NCBI RefSeq assembly: GCF_000688295.1
Contig: NZ_JHZF01000014.1
Coordinates: 62,001 to 126,000 of the forward strand
DNA length: 64,000 bases
Direction of reading: 5' to 3'
From: Pseudooceanicola nanhaiensis DSM 18065
GTDB taxonomy: Bacteria; Pseudomonadota; Alphaproteobacteria; Rhodobacterales; Rhodobacteraceae
The translations under genes were made by a program, and so were the position numbers. The notes below the pieces were generated by a model, which was not told the origin of the DNA, made no database searches, and saw only the letters and a list, made by a program, of their open reading frames with translations. Positions 33,966-41,744 of this stretch are shown here, in pieces; position 1 is the stretch's first letter; each line of letters opens with the position of its first letter.

Positions 33966-34585
33966 TCGACGGTCTCATAAAGCATGTGCTGGACCCGCTT
34001 TGGGAAAAGGCCTCGACCCCGCTGGTCAAGGCACGGATGACGCCGAACCAGGTGACGCTGGCCGGGCTGGGGCTGATCTGCCTCGGCGCGGGGCTCTATC
34101 TCTGGCACCGCAGCGACCTGGTCTTCGGGCTGTGGCTGGCGGTCTCCTTCGCCTTCGACGCGCTCGACGGGGCGGTGGCGCGGCGGCGCGACATGCGCTC
34201 GAAGGCGGGCGGCTACCTCGATGCCATGGTGGATCGCTATCAGGAGCTGGTCGTGCTGGCCGCCATCGCCCATGTCCACGACCTCTGGGCGCTTGCCCTG
34301 CTGAGCTTCGCGGGCAGCGTCATCACCTCCTACGCCAAGGCCCGCACCGCGCTCGAGGCCGAGATCTCGAACGACGGCTGGCCCGAGCTCTTCGAGCGGC
34401 TCGAGCGGATCATTTACACCTGCGTGCTGCTCGTGGTCGCGGGGCTGGTGCCGCAGGCGTGGGTGCCGAACGTGATGGCGGCGGGGCTGCTGATCTTCGC
34501 GGGGCTGACGAACCTCACCGCCCTTCAGCGGGGCTGGCGGGCTTTCTCGATGCTGCGCCGGATCGACCGTGGGCCCGGAGGATGA
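33962..34585 (+). CDS. CDP-alcohol phosphatidyltransferase family protein (second copy)
   Basis: A 207-residue membrane enzyme with the complete motif D66-x2-D69-G70-x2-A73-R74-x8-G83-x3-D87-x3-D91. About six membrane segments follow the usual pattern. It is translationally coupled to the FGGY kinase (ATGA overlap), which suggests that the kinase product or a derivative is its substrate. Its last 71 bases overlap the 3' end of the convergent membrane-protein gene. A second such enzyme within 4 kb points to a multi-step head-group pathway. Confidence 0.88.
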   Translation: MIDGLIKHVLDPLWEKASTPLVKARMTPNQVTLAGLGLICLGAGLYLWHRSDLVFGLWLAVSFAFDALDGAVARRRDMRSKAGGYLDAMVDRYQELVVLAAIAHVHDLWALALLSFAGSVITSYAKARTALEAEISNDGWPELFERLERIIYTCVLLVVAGLVPQAWVPNVMAAGLLIFAGLTNLTALQRGWRAFSMLRRIDRGPGG

Positions 34586-35345
34586 GCACGAATTCCACCG
34601 CGTGCAGCATGAGATAGGCCATCAGCGCGGCGATCACCACGACCTCGGTCGAGACGTAGACGGCGTAGAGCGTGGCCGAGTCCCAGACGTCCTTGGCCAC
34701 GAAGAGCCCGAGGTAGAACACCGTCAACAGAAGCGCGCAGACCGCGAACCACGTCCGCATCCGCGTGGCGACCGGATGGATCAGCCCGAGCGCGCGGCGC
34801 GTGCCGACGGCCTCGCACTGGCGCAGCACCTCGACGCAGACGAAGATCGAGATGATCTGCCCGATGGCGGCCGAGAAGAACAGCAGGTAGCTGCCGATCA
34901 TGTGCAGGTCGTTGTCGATGGCGAGCGTGTAGACCGACTGCATGACCATCCCGATCGAGACCGGCAGCTGGATCAGGAAGATCCCCAGCCCGCGCCACGC
35001 CAGCTGGCGGCGCTCGGGCTCGGGCAGCGGCAGGGCCGCCGCGGTCCGGATGTAGAGCAGCGAGATGATGCCGGCCCCGATGGCGAGCAGCACCGCGCAG
35101 ACCGACAGGGCAAGGCCCATGTCGGCGCCCAGCGGGACATCGGCCATGGCACGGCTGATCGTCGGCGGTTTGCGCAGGCTGTCTTCGGGAAAGGCCGCCA
35201 TGTATTCCCAGCGGATGCGGACGATCCAGTAATCGATATAGGCCGGCACGGCGAAGGTGCAGAACAGGCCGAGCGCGGCGAGCGGTGCGGACATCCGCGC
35301 GGGCGGAGGGCTGTCGGGCCGCGCCCTGTCGTCGTTGTCGGTCAT
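34515..35345 (-). CDS. Uncharacterised six-segment membrane protein, possibly Frag1/DRAM/Sfk1-like
   Basis: A 276-residue polytopic protein with about six membrane segments. A conserved-looking first loop contains IRWEYMAAFPEDSLRKPPTI, and the middle has LAIDNDLHMIGSYLLFFSAA. The pattern weakly resembles the Frag1/DRAM/Sfk1 family, whose members in eukaryotes are linked to phosphoinositide or GPI lipid handling; this is a low-confidence resemblance. It converges on and overlaps the second CDP-alcohol phosphotransferase gene by 71 bases. Confidence 0.6.
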   Translation of the reverse strand: MTDNDDRARPDSPPPARMSAPLAALGLFCTFAVPAYIDYWIVRIRWEYMAAFPEDSLRKPPTISRAMADVPLGADMGLALSVCAVLLAIGAGIISLLYIRTAAALPLPEPERRQLAWRGLGIFLIQLPVSIGMVMQSVYTLAIDNDLHMIGSYLLFFSAAIGQIISIFVCVEVLRQCEAVGTRRALGLIHPVATRMRTWFAVCALLLTVFYLGLFVAKDVWDSATLYAVYVSTEVVVIAALMAYLMLHAVEFVLILRAHGRSGAASRKPASPAEGR

Positions 35346-35590
35346 GCGGTCGTCTGCCCCCGGGGTGATGTTGCCCCGTCCTAGCCGGTCGGAGGCATCT
35401 GGGCCAGCGGGGCCGGCGCCTGTCGCGGCTTTTTGTCCGTGTCTTTACGGCTTTGTCACGTTACGTGTCCGACCTGTCGCGGCGTGTCGGCTTGCATTCC
35501 GCGGCCGCCCCCGGCAAAGCGGTGCCGCAATCCGCGCACAGGAACGAGGACAGGCATGACCGGCAGCACTTTCCCCGCGGGAGCGGGCGC
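35346..35590. other. Intergenic region, divergent promoters expected
   Basis: This 245-base gap lies between the divergent membrane-protein and exostosin-like genes. Frames extending the latter upstream are GC-rich but lack a ribosome binding site or family similarity. I see no clear promoter or repeat. Confidence 0.35.
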
Positions 35591-36742
35591 ATGATGACGA
35601 TCCTCTGGTGGCTTCTGGGCCTCGCCGTCGTCCTGGGCGTGGTGGCCTTCGCCATCGCGTGGCATCACTACCCGTTCAAGAAGTGGGTGATCCGCAACCT
35701 CGATCCCTCGTGGCGCCGCCGCGCGCGGACCGACAGCTTCCCGCCCGAACGGATCGCCGAGGAAGAGGCCGACATGTTCGTCTCGTCCACCGTGATGCGC
35801 GACGCCTGCGACATCATCTGGGAAGAGTTCGACGACGGTCCGCCCGCGACCCTGACCGACCCGCATCCGCATGGCACGGTGATCTGGGTGAACACCAGCC
35901 TGGTGCCCCGCTTCATCGAGGAATTCCTGCCGCGCATGCAGTCGAAATTCGTCCTCGTCACCGCGCGCGAGAATAACCCGACCCGGTTCTTCGACGTGGA
36001 GCGGGTGCTGGGCGACGACAACGTGCTCTGCTGGTTCATCGAGAATTACGAGTTCTCGCCGCATTACCTCGAGACCGGCCGGATCGTGCCCCTGCCGCTC
36101 GGCATGAACTATCACAAGCTCGACCCGAACAGCCCGAACCGCTCGGGCGACATGGGCGTCTCCGCGGTGCCGGGCGCGCAGCAGGCGCAGCTGAGGACGA
36201 TCCGGGACGAGATCGCCCCGATCCGCGAGCGGCCGCTGAAGGTCTACTGCAACTTCCAGCTCAACATGGACACCTTCCTGCGCCATCACCACGCGCTGCC
36301 GCGCGCCGAGGCGCGGGCCGAGGCGATCGCGGCGCTCAAGGACAAGCCCTTCTCGATCATCGAGCCGCGGCAGACCACCCGGAACGACGTCTGGCGCCGC
36401 CACAAGGAGGCCGTGTTCGAAGCCTCGCCGCGCGGCAATTCCATCGACTGCCACCGGACGTGGGAGGCGCTGCTGCTGAAGTCCATCCCGATCGTCAAGA
36501 CGACGCCCATGGACCCGATCTACGAGGGGCTTCCCGTCGCCATCGTGCAGGACTGGTCCGAGGTCACCGAAGAGCGGCTGCGCGGCTGGCTCGAGGAATT
36601 CGCGCCGTGGTTCGACCGGCCGCTGCCGCCCGAGATGTATTCGAACCACTGGATCGCCCGCTTCCATGCCTGGAAACCGGCCGAGCTGCAGCCACGGCTC
36701 AGCGGCCACGGCGCGACCGTCACGACGGCCGCGGCGTCCTGA
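35591..36742 (+). CDS. Exostosin-like glycosyltransferase-type membrane protein
   Basis: A 383-residue protein with one N-terminal membrane segment (about 3-25, WWLLGLAVVLGVVAFAIAW). The C-terminal half contains SPRGNSIDCHRTWEALLLKS, a pattern of exostosin/GT47-like bacterial glycosyltransferases. It may add a sugar to surface glycans or lipids. The start at 35591 (MMTILWW) gives a natural membrane anchor; a longer frame from 35453 would add a non-hydrophobic leader. It is followed 84 bases later by an ABC exporter gene. Confidence 0.68.
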   Translation: MMTILWWLLGLAVVLGVVAFAIAWHHYPFKKWVIRNLDPSWRRRARTDSFPPERIAEEEADMFVSSTVMRDACDIIWEEFDDGPPATLTDPHPHGTVIWVNTSLVPRFIEEFLPRMQSKFVLVTARENNPTRFFDVERVLGDDNVLCWFIENYEFSPHYLETGRIVPLPLGMNYHKLDPNSPNRSGDMGVSAVPGAQQAQLRTIRDEIAPIRERPLKVYCNFQLNMDTFLRHHHALPRAEARAEAIAALKDKPFSIIEPRQTTRNDVWRRHKEAVFEASPRGNSIDCHRTWEALLLKSIPIVKTTPMDPIYEGLPVAIVQDWSEVTEERLRGWLEEFAPWFDRPLPPEMYSNHWIARFHAWKPAELQPRLSGHGATVTTAAAS

Positions 36743-36826
36743 ACCCTTCAATTCGCCACCGCCTCGCGCTATACGGGCGGGTCATGCGGACCCGCCCGCC
36801 CGGAACGATACGAAGTTGATCCGACC

Positions 36827-38491
36827 ATGCTGAATCTCGTCTCTTTCGTCTGGAACGGCGTGCCCGGTCCCAAGTACCGCGTGATCGCCATGTCGATCAT
36901 CGTGGGCCTCGCCAACGGCGCGATGCTCTCGGCGATCAACGGGGCGATCAGCGCGCGGACGGACGGGACCTTCGACTGGACCTACCCGGCGCTCTTCCTC
37001 GCGGCCGTGCTGGTCTTCTTCGTCGGCGGCTACTTCGCGATGTACCGCGCCACCGAGATGGCGCAGCGGTTCACCCAGACCCTGCGCGAGACGACGATCC
37101 GCAAGGTGCAGGGCAGCGCGCTGCGCAATGTCGAGCGGTACGGGCGCGGCGAGATCTACACCCACATCACGCGCGATTCATGGACCCTGGGCGGGATCTG
37201 GACCAAGCTCGTCACCGCGTTCCAGGCGATGCTGGTGGTGTCCTTCTGCCTCGTCTACCTCGTCTGGCTCTCGCCCGTGGTCTTCGCGCTGACGGCGGTG
37301 GCGATCGCGGTCGGCATCTGGGTCTACTTCCTGCAGGAGAAATTCGCCAAGTCGCACCTCGTCGCGGCGCGGCGCCACGAGGTGCGCCTGTTCGGCGGCG
37401 TGGGCGACATGCTGGACGGGTTCAAGGAGCTGAAGCTCTCGCAGCCGATGGCCGAGGGGCTGATCCAGGAGCTCGACTGGAACAACGACCAGGCCCGCCG
37501 GCATTTCGTGCGGGCGGAGTTCCTGTTCTACGCCACCTCCATCATCTCGAAGGCGATGCTCTTCCTCCTGCTGGGGGTGATCGCCTTCGTGCCCGCGGAA
37601 TACATCGGCACGCGCTCGGCGCAGACCTTCCAGACGCTGGCCCTGCTGCTCTACCTCGTGCCCCAGCTCGAGCAGATGGTGAACATCGTCTCGCCCATGA
37701 TGCAGGCCGAGGTCGCCAAGCAGCGGCTCGACAGCCTCGACACGGCGCTGGCGCGCGAGGACGTGGGCCGGATCGAGGGCGTGGGCTTCGGCGAGGGGCT
37801 GAGGCTCAAGGGCGTGGAGCTCGACTACACCGACCCCGAGCTCGGCACGACCTTCACCCTCGGGCCCATCGACTTCGCGGCCCGCCCGGGCGAGATCGTC
37901 TTCCTCGTGGGCGGCAACGGGTCGGGCAAGACGACGCTGATGAAGGTGCTGGCCGGGCTCTATCCGCCCGACCGTGGCGAGGTCAGGCTGGGCGACACGG
38001 TGCTCGACCTGCGGTCGATCGGGTCCTGGCGCGACCAGATCGCCTCGGTCTTCCACGACTTCCACCTCTTCGACAAGGCGTTCGGCCACGACCCGGAGCG
38101 CGACTTCGACCACATCCGGGACGAGATCGCGCGCGTCGGGCTCGCCGACAAGGTCACGCTGAACGAGGACGGTTCCTTCTCGACCGTCCGGCTCTCCACC
38201 GGGCAGCGCAAGCGGCTCGCGCTGGTGCTGGCGCGGGCGCAGAAGAAGCCGCTGCTGCTGCTGGACGAATTCGGCGCGGAGCAGGACCCCGAGTTCCGCG
38301 CGTTCTTCTACACCGATTACCTCGATGCGCTCCGGGCCGAAGGGATCACCGTGATCGCCGTCAGCCACGACGACCGCTACTTCGGCACCTGCGACCGGCT
38401 GGTGAAGCTGGACCTCGGCCGCATCGTCCACGACGGGCCGCCCGACGTGGGCGCGGACGGGCTGTCGCTGCGCCCCGCCCGCGAGGCCTGA
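36827..38491 (+). CDS. Fused ABC transporter of the SyrD/YojI (cyclic-peptide exporter) family
   Basis: A 554-residue protein with six N-terminal membrane segments and a C-terminal ATPase domain. Walker A is GGNGSGKTT near residue 364, the signature is LSTGQRKRLAL near 463 and Walker B is LLLLDEFGAEQD near 482. The signature LSTGQ and overall length fit the SyrD/PvdE/YojI exporters of peptides or siderophores. No peptide-synthesis gene is nearby, so the cargo is unknown; in this neighbourhood a glycolipid or surface product is possible. Confidence 0.85.
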   Translation: MLNLVSFVWNGVPGPKYRVIAMSIIVGLANGAMLSAINGAISARTDGTFDWTYPALFLAAVLVFFVGGYFAMYRATEMAQRFTQTLRETTIRKVQGSALRNVERYGRGEIYTHITRDSWTLGGIWTKLVTAFQAMLVVSFCLVYLVWLSPVVFALTAVAIAVGIWVYFLQEKFAKSHLVAARRHEVRLFGGVGDMLDGFKELKLSQPMAEGLIQELDWNNDQARRHFVRAEFLFYATSIISKAMLFLLLGVIAFVPAEYIGTRSAQTFQTLALLLYLVPQLEQMVNIVSPMMQAEVAKQRLDSLDTALAREDVGRIEGVGFGEGLRLKGVELDYTDPELGTTFTLGPIDFAARPGEIVFLVGGNGSGKTTLMKVLAGLYPPDRGEVRLGDTVLDLRSIGSWRDQIASVFHDFHLFDKAFGHDPERDFDHIRDEIARVGLADKVTLNEDGSFSTVRLSTGQRKRLALVLARAQKKPLLLLDEFGAEQDPEFRAFFYTDYLDALRAEGITVIAVSHDDRYFGTCDRLVKLDLGRIVHDGPPDVGADGLSLRPAREA

Positions 38492-38501
38492 ACCCGCGCG
38501 G

Positions 38502-39107
38502 CTAGCGGTTCTGGAAGACCCGCCGCAGCAGGACGAGGGCCAGCGCGACGAGGCAGAGGCCGACGAGGTCGCCGAACGCGTAGACCGCCATCACCGGCCC
38601 CCAGTTCACGGGCGCGATCTGGCCGCTGAAGACGAAACTCTGGCCCAGAGAATTCAGCACCGAGGTCACCAGCCCGACCAGCAGGATCCGGTGCCAGCGC
38701 ACCCGCCGCCCCCGGCCGGCCCGGTCGACGATGCCCGCGATCCGCAGCGCCTCGAACCCGATCAATGCGCTCAGTGCGCCCACGAGGATCGAGAAGAAGA
38801 GCACCGGTTCGGTGATGTTCGACGCGGCTTCGGGCGTGAAGAGCAGCTCCGAGAAGTAGGCGCCCAGCATCAGGCCCGGCACCGCGCGCCAGCCCCAGAC
38901 CCAGATCGACAGGACCCGCACGCCATGCGGCAGGTAGGCGAGGCTGGCGAAGACCGTCACCTCGGGAAACAGGCGCGCCTGCAGCGGCGTCAGTACGAGC
39001 GCCGTGATACCGTGGCACAGCACGTAGGCCGCGAAGACGATCGCCGTCATCGCGACATAGGGCCCCGCTCCGGAGGGGGCGGAGACGTCTCGCGCCGGGT
39101 CCTTCAA
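38502..39107 (-). CDS. Small integral membrane protein, MASE1-like
   Basis: A 201-residue membrane protein with about five or six hydrophobic segments. The stretch YLPHGVRVLSIWVWGWRAVP resembles the conserved loop of MASE1-type sensory membrane domains, but no output domain follows. The function is unknown. The start overlaps the stop of the upstream 88-residue gene (TCAT), so the pair forms a small operon. Confidence 0.62.
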   Translation of the reverse strand: MKDPARDVSAPSGAGPYVAMTAIVFAAYVLCHGITALVLTPLQARLFPEVTVFASLAYLPHGVRVLSIWVWGWRAVPGLMLGAYFSELLFTPEAASNITEPVLFFSILVGALSALIGFEALRIAGIVDRAGRGRRVRWHRILLVGLVTSVLNSLGQSFVFSGQIAPVNWGPVMAVYAFGDLVGLCLVALALVLLRRVFQNR

Positions 39108-39370
39108 GCGTCCTGCGGAGGTCGTCGGAGGCCCGGCGCGGTGTCGTATATGTCGCCGGTCTTCATCATCTCCCCGTCGATCTGGGTGAGCAGGTCGAAG
39201 ATGTCCTCGCGCGTCCTTTCGTCCGTGACGTAGCCGAGGATATGACGGAAGACCCAGCGGGTCTTCGACAGGTGAAGCTGGTGACGCAGCTGCGTGTCGG
39301 CCAGGTCGTATCTGAGCTGCGCGTTCTGTTCGCGCAGCTCGGACAGGGATTTCTCGTCTTTATCAGGCAT
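39104..39370 (-). CDS. Conserved hypothetical protein, 88 residues
   Basis: A short protein beginning MPDKDEKSLSELREQNAQLR with a heptad-like coiled-coil N-terminus and a C-terminal half containing FRHILGYVTDERTREDIFDL. The start at 39370 is preceded by GGAAAG at a good distance, and the longer frame from 39442 has no site. It overlaps the MASE1-like gene by 4 bases. No function can be given. Confidence 0.6.
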   Translation of the reverse strand: MPDKDEKSLSELREQNAQLRYDLADTQLRHQLHLSKTRWVFRHILGYVTDERTREDIFDLLTQIDGEMMKTGDIYDTAPGLRRPPQDA

Positions 39371-39500
39371 CTGGGCAACTTTCCAAAATGCACTCGACCG
39401 CGCTCCCGCAGCCCGGTCAGGAGTCCAGTCTAGGACCGGCATGCGACGGAATCAAACGGCGCGCACATATCGGGCCGATCCGATGCGTGAAGGCCACGGA

Positions 39501-39577
39501 TGGCGATCCCTTGAGGACTCGAACCCCAAACCTGCTGATTAGAAGTCAGCTGCTCTATCCAGTTGAGCTAAGGGACC
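39501..39577 (-). tRNA. tRNA-Arg (anticodon UCU)
   Basis: Read on the minus strand, the 77-base sequence folds as a cloverleaf. The acceptor GGTCCCT pairs with AGGGATC, the anticodon arm is GCTGA-CTTCTAA-TCAGC with anticodon TCT, the T arm contains GGTTCGAGTCC, and an encoded CCA is at the 3' end (39503-39501). It decodes AGA, a rare codon in this GC-rich genome. No integrase or attachment repeat is seen next to it. Confidence 0.96.
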
Positions 39578-39664
39578 GCTGGTGCCTGATTACCCAGCAG
39601 GCTCCGGGCGGTGCAAGCGAAACCGCGCTGCGGGGTGCGATTCCGTGCCGTCGCCTCTGACGGG

Positions 39665-40855
39665 TCAGGCGTGGCGGGTCGGCCCCTCCGTGCCCTGCGC
39701 CTCGTGCCAGGCGAGGATGGCCTCGTTCACGGCGGAGAGGCTGCCGGGGCGGTAGCGCTCGGGCAGGGTGGTGTCGCCCCATCGGGTCAGGACGGTGTCG
39801 TGCACCTCTTCGAGGCGTTCCGGCCCGATCCGGTCCTTGGGGCGGAAGCGGGTGATGCTCTCGCCCAGGCCGCGCGAGGGCCTGGAGCGGTTGCTGAGCG
39901 GGCCGAGCGGCTTGCACTCCGCCCGGATGGCGTCCCGCTGGGAGGCATTGACGCAGAGCCCGGCCCGTTCGGCGCCCTCGATCATCCAGTCCAGCGCGAT
40001 GCTGGAGAGGTCGCGGATGTCGCCGCCGCCGCCGACCGACCCGTGATCGCCCGCGAAGAAGAGCTCCCGGTAGGGCAGGGCGGAGGGGTCCGGCGCTGCG
40101 GCGTTCAACTCGGCCACGTTGGTCCAGCGCGCCGGCTCGAAGGCCCGGCGGCGTTCGTCCAGCGCGACAGCATGGCGGGCGGAGGCGACCATGCTGGACA
40201 GATCGGCGTCGTGAAAGCGATAGCGGCGCCGGGTGAGGCTGCCGATCACCGGCACATGCGCGGGCACGCCGAGCGCACCCACCGTGTCCCAGACGCCGAG
40301 GAAATCGATGCGGAGCCGTGGCGCGTCCGGAAGGCCCTGCGCACGGCGCCACTCGGCCTCCTGCCGGCTCGTGACGAGGCCGGGCGACATCTCGGAGCGG
40401 AAGCGGTGGCTTTCGTCGCTGTCCGGATGGGTCGTCGGATCGCCCATCGTGCGGTAGCGCCGGATCGCCTCGGGGATGCGGTCGAGCGCGTTGCGGTTCA
40501 CGATTCCGGTTGAGCGGATGAAGCCCGCGAGCGAGCGCGCGGTATAGGCGCCGCGGGAGAAGCCGAAGATCTGGATCGCGTCGCCGGGTTCGTAGAGGAA
40601 GACGAGGTGGCGGTAGGCCTCGACGATGTTCTCGAGCAGGCCCCAGCCGAAGGCCCCGCCAAGCGTCCGGTCGAGCGTGCGCGACAGCCAGGTCACGCCG
40701 TCGCCGGTGCCGACGCCCTGGATGTAGATCGGGATCTGCACGGTGCCGGAGGCGTCCGACGGCTCCACCGCGCGGGCCAGTTGCACCACGTTGGTGGGCG
40801 TGGTGCTGTCGGACCTGTTCCAGGTCCCGTCACAGAAGATGACGATGCGCTTCAC
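39665..40855 (-). CDS. DUF2235 domain protein (alpha/beta hydrolase)
   Basis: A 396-residue DUF2235 protein. It begins KRIVIFCDGTWN and has the nucleophile elbow FGFSRGAYTAR near residue 97, followed by FLGVWDTVGALG near residue 185. The family includes predicted lipases and some type VI secretion phospholipase effectors. No secretion-system gene or immunity gene lies nearby, so a housekeeping or stress-related hydrolase is more likely. It has no signal peptide. Confidence 0.87.
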   Translation of the reverse strand: MKRIVIFCDGTWNRSDSTTPTNVVQLARAVEPSDASGTVQIPIYIQGVGTGDGVTWLSRTLDRTLGGAFGWGLLENIVEAYRHLVFLYEPGDAIQIFGFSRGAYTARSLAGFIRSTGIVNRNALDRIPEAIRRYRTMGDPTTHPDSDESHRFRSEMSPGLVTSRQEAEWRRAQGLPDAPRLRIDFLGVWDTVGALGVPAHVPVIGSLTRRRYRFHDADLSSMVASARHAVALDERRRAFEPARWTNVAELNAAAPDPSALPYRELFFAGDHGSVGGGGDIRDLSSIALDWMIEGAERAGLCVNASQRDAIRAECKPLGPLSNRSRPSRGLGESITRFRPKDRIGPERLEEVHDTVLTRWGDTTLPERYRPGSLSAVNEAILAWHEAQGTEGPTRHA

Positions 40856-40995
40856 GGCTCCGCTCCAAGCTGCGCCCCTCCGGCGGGGCGGCCTGCGGCC
40901 ATTGAAGGCGCAACCGGCGCTCGGATCAAGTCAGAGTTGTGCGGAGACGTTGGTCTTCAGCTGAAGGTAGCGTCGCGGGCACGCCGCCGCCTGGG

Positions 40996-41307
40996 TCAGT
41001 GGGTCCAGACCGCGCGACGGTTGGTGGCGAAATTCTCGCCATAGCCGCCGGGGCGGACGTTGGGCTTGCGCTCCTTCGGCTCGGTCACGACGGCTTCGAT
41101 CCCGTGGTCGCGGGCGTAGTCCAGCGCCTCTTCCTTGGTGTCGAACCGCAGCCGCACCTGGGCCTGCGTGTCGTCGGAGGAGGTCCAGCCCATCAGCGGA
41201 TCGACCTCGCGCGCGGAGTCGGGGAAGTAGTCCAGCACCCATTTCTTGGTCCGGGCGGTGCCGGATTGCGTGGCCGTTCTGGCAGGGCGGTAGATACGTG
41301 CGGTCAT
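40996..41307 (-). CDS. NDUFS4-like NADH dehydrogenase accessory subunit
   Basis: A 103-residue protein of the complex I NDUFS4 (18 kDa) family, an accessory subunit found in mitochondria and alphaproteobacteria. Conserved parts are [33 protein letters not shown] and the C-terminal [14 protein letters not shown]. It probably stabilises respiratory complex I. The start was set at ATG 41307, which agrees with family length. It is away from the nuo operon, as is common. Confidence 0.9.
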   Translation of the reverse strand: MTARIYRPARTATQSGTARTKKWVLDYFPDSAREVDPLMGWTSSDDTQAQVRLRFDTKEEALDYARDHGIEAVVTEPKERKPNVRPGGYGENFATNRRAVWTH

Positions 41308-41744
41308 GCGAAGAAACTCCCCGGAAGTCGAAGGTTTTATGCTGAAATTCCTGCCCGGCGGCAAGTCCGAAATCCGGACGATCCGAGGCGTCGTCGGTTC
41401 CGGCTGCCCCTCCGCGGGATCGGGGAGTGAGGGGATCGGGGGATCCCGCGGCGGGGCAGCCAGTTCCGCTGCATGCAGGAATCAGATTATGAGGGTGAGT
41501 CGCATCTCCGCAAGGGGCAGATCCCGGTCAGGCGCAGGGTCCGGGCGGATGTTCGCCGACATATCAACGCCATGCGGAGACGCTTCGGTCTCTGCAGCCG
41601 ATGGTATCGAGCGGGTCCGCCCCGGGGGCTCCGGCCTGCTGCTGCCATCTGCTGACACCACGCTGTCAGCAAGTCCGGCCCCGCGCCCTTGCGTTTCCGG
41701 CGCCGGGACACACATCATGGCAGTACTCCATCCGAGGTTCCCCG
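41308..41744. other. Divergent intergenic region upstream of uvrB
   Basis: This 437-base gap separates the NDUFS4-like gene from uvrB. It contains a G-rich direct repeat of GGGATCGGGG near 41418-41445 and a perfect hairpin at 41650-41671. No GTTC-N7-GTTC alphaproteobacterial SOS box was found. Small frames exist, such as one beginning at ATG 41473, but none has coding support. Confidence 0.5.
41650..41671. promoter_or_regulatory. Perfect 8-bp inverted repeat upstream of uvrB
   Basis: TGCTGACA (41650-41657) and TGTCAGCA (41664-41671) are exact reverse complements separated by CCACGC. It lies 73 bases before the uvrB start. It could be an operator or an RNA hairpin; it does not match the known alphaproteobacterial LexA box. 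Confidence 0.45.

Noticed and set aside
39501-39577. tRNA-Arg as an integration site for a mobile island
   Set aside because: I found no integrase gene, no direct repeat of the tRNA 3' end and no change in gene style beside it.
39665-40855. DUF2235 protein as a type VI secretion effector
   Set aside because: There are no secretion structural genes, adaptor domains or immunity-like gene nearby.
41473-41655. A 60-codon frame upstream of uvrB
   Set aside because: No ribosome binding site, Arg-rich and without recognisable pattern; likely chance.
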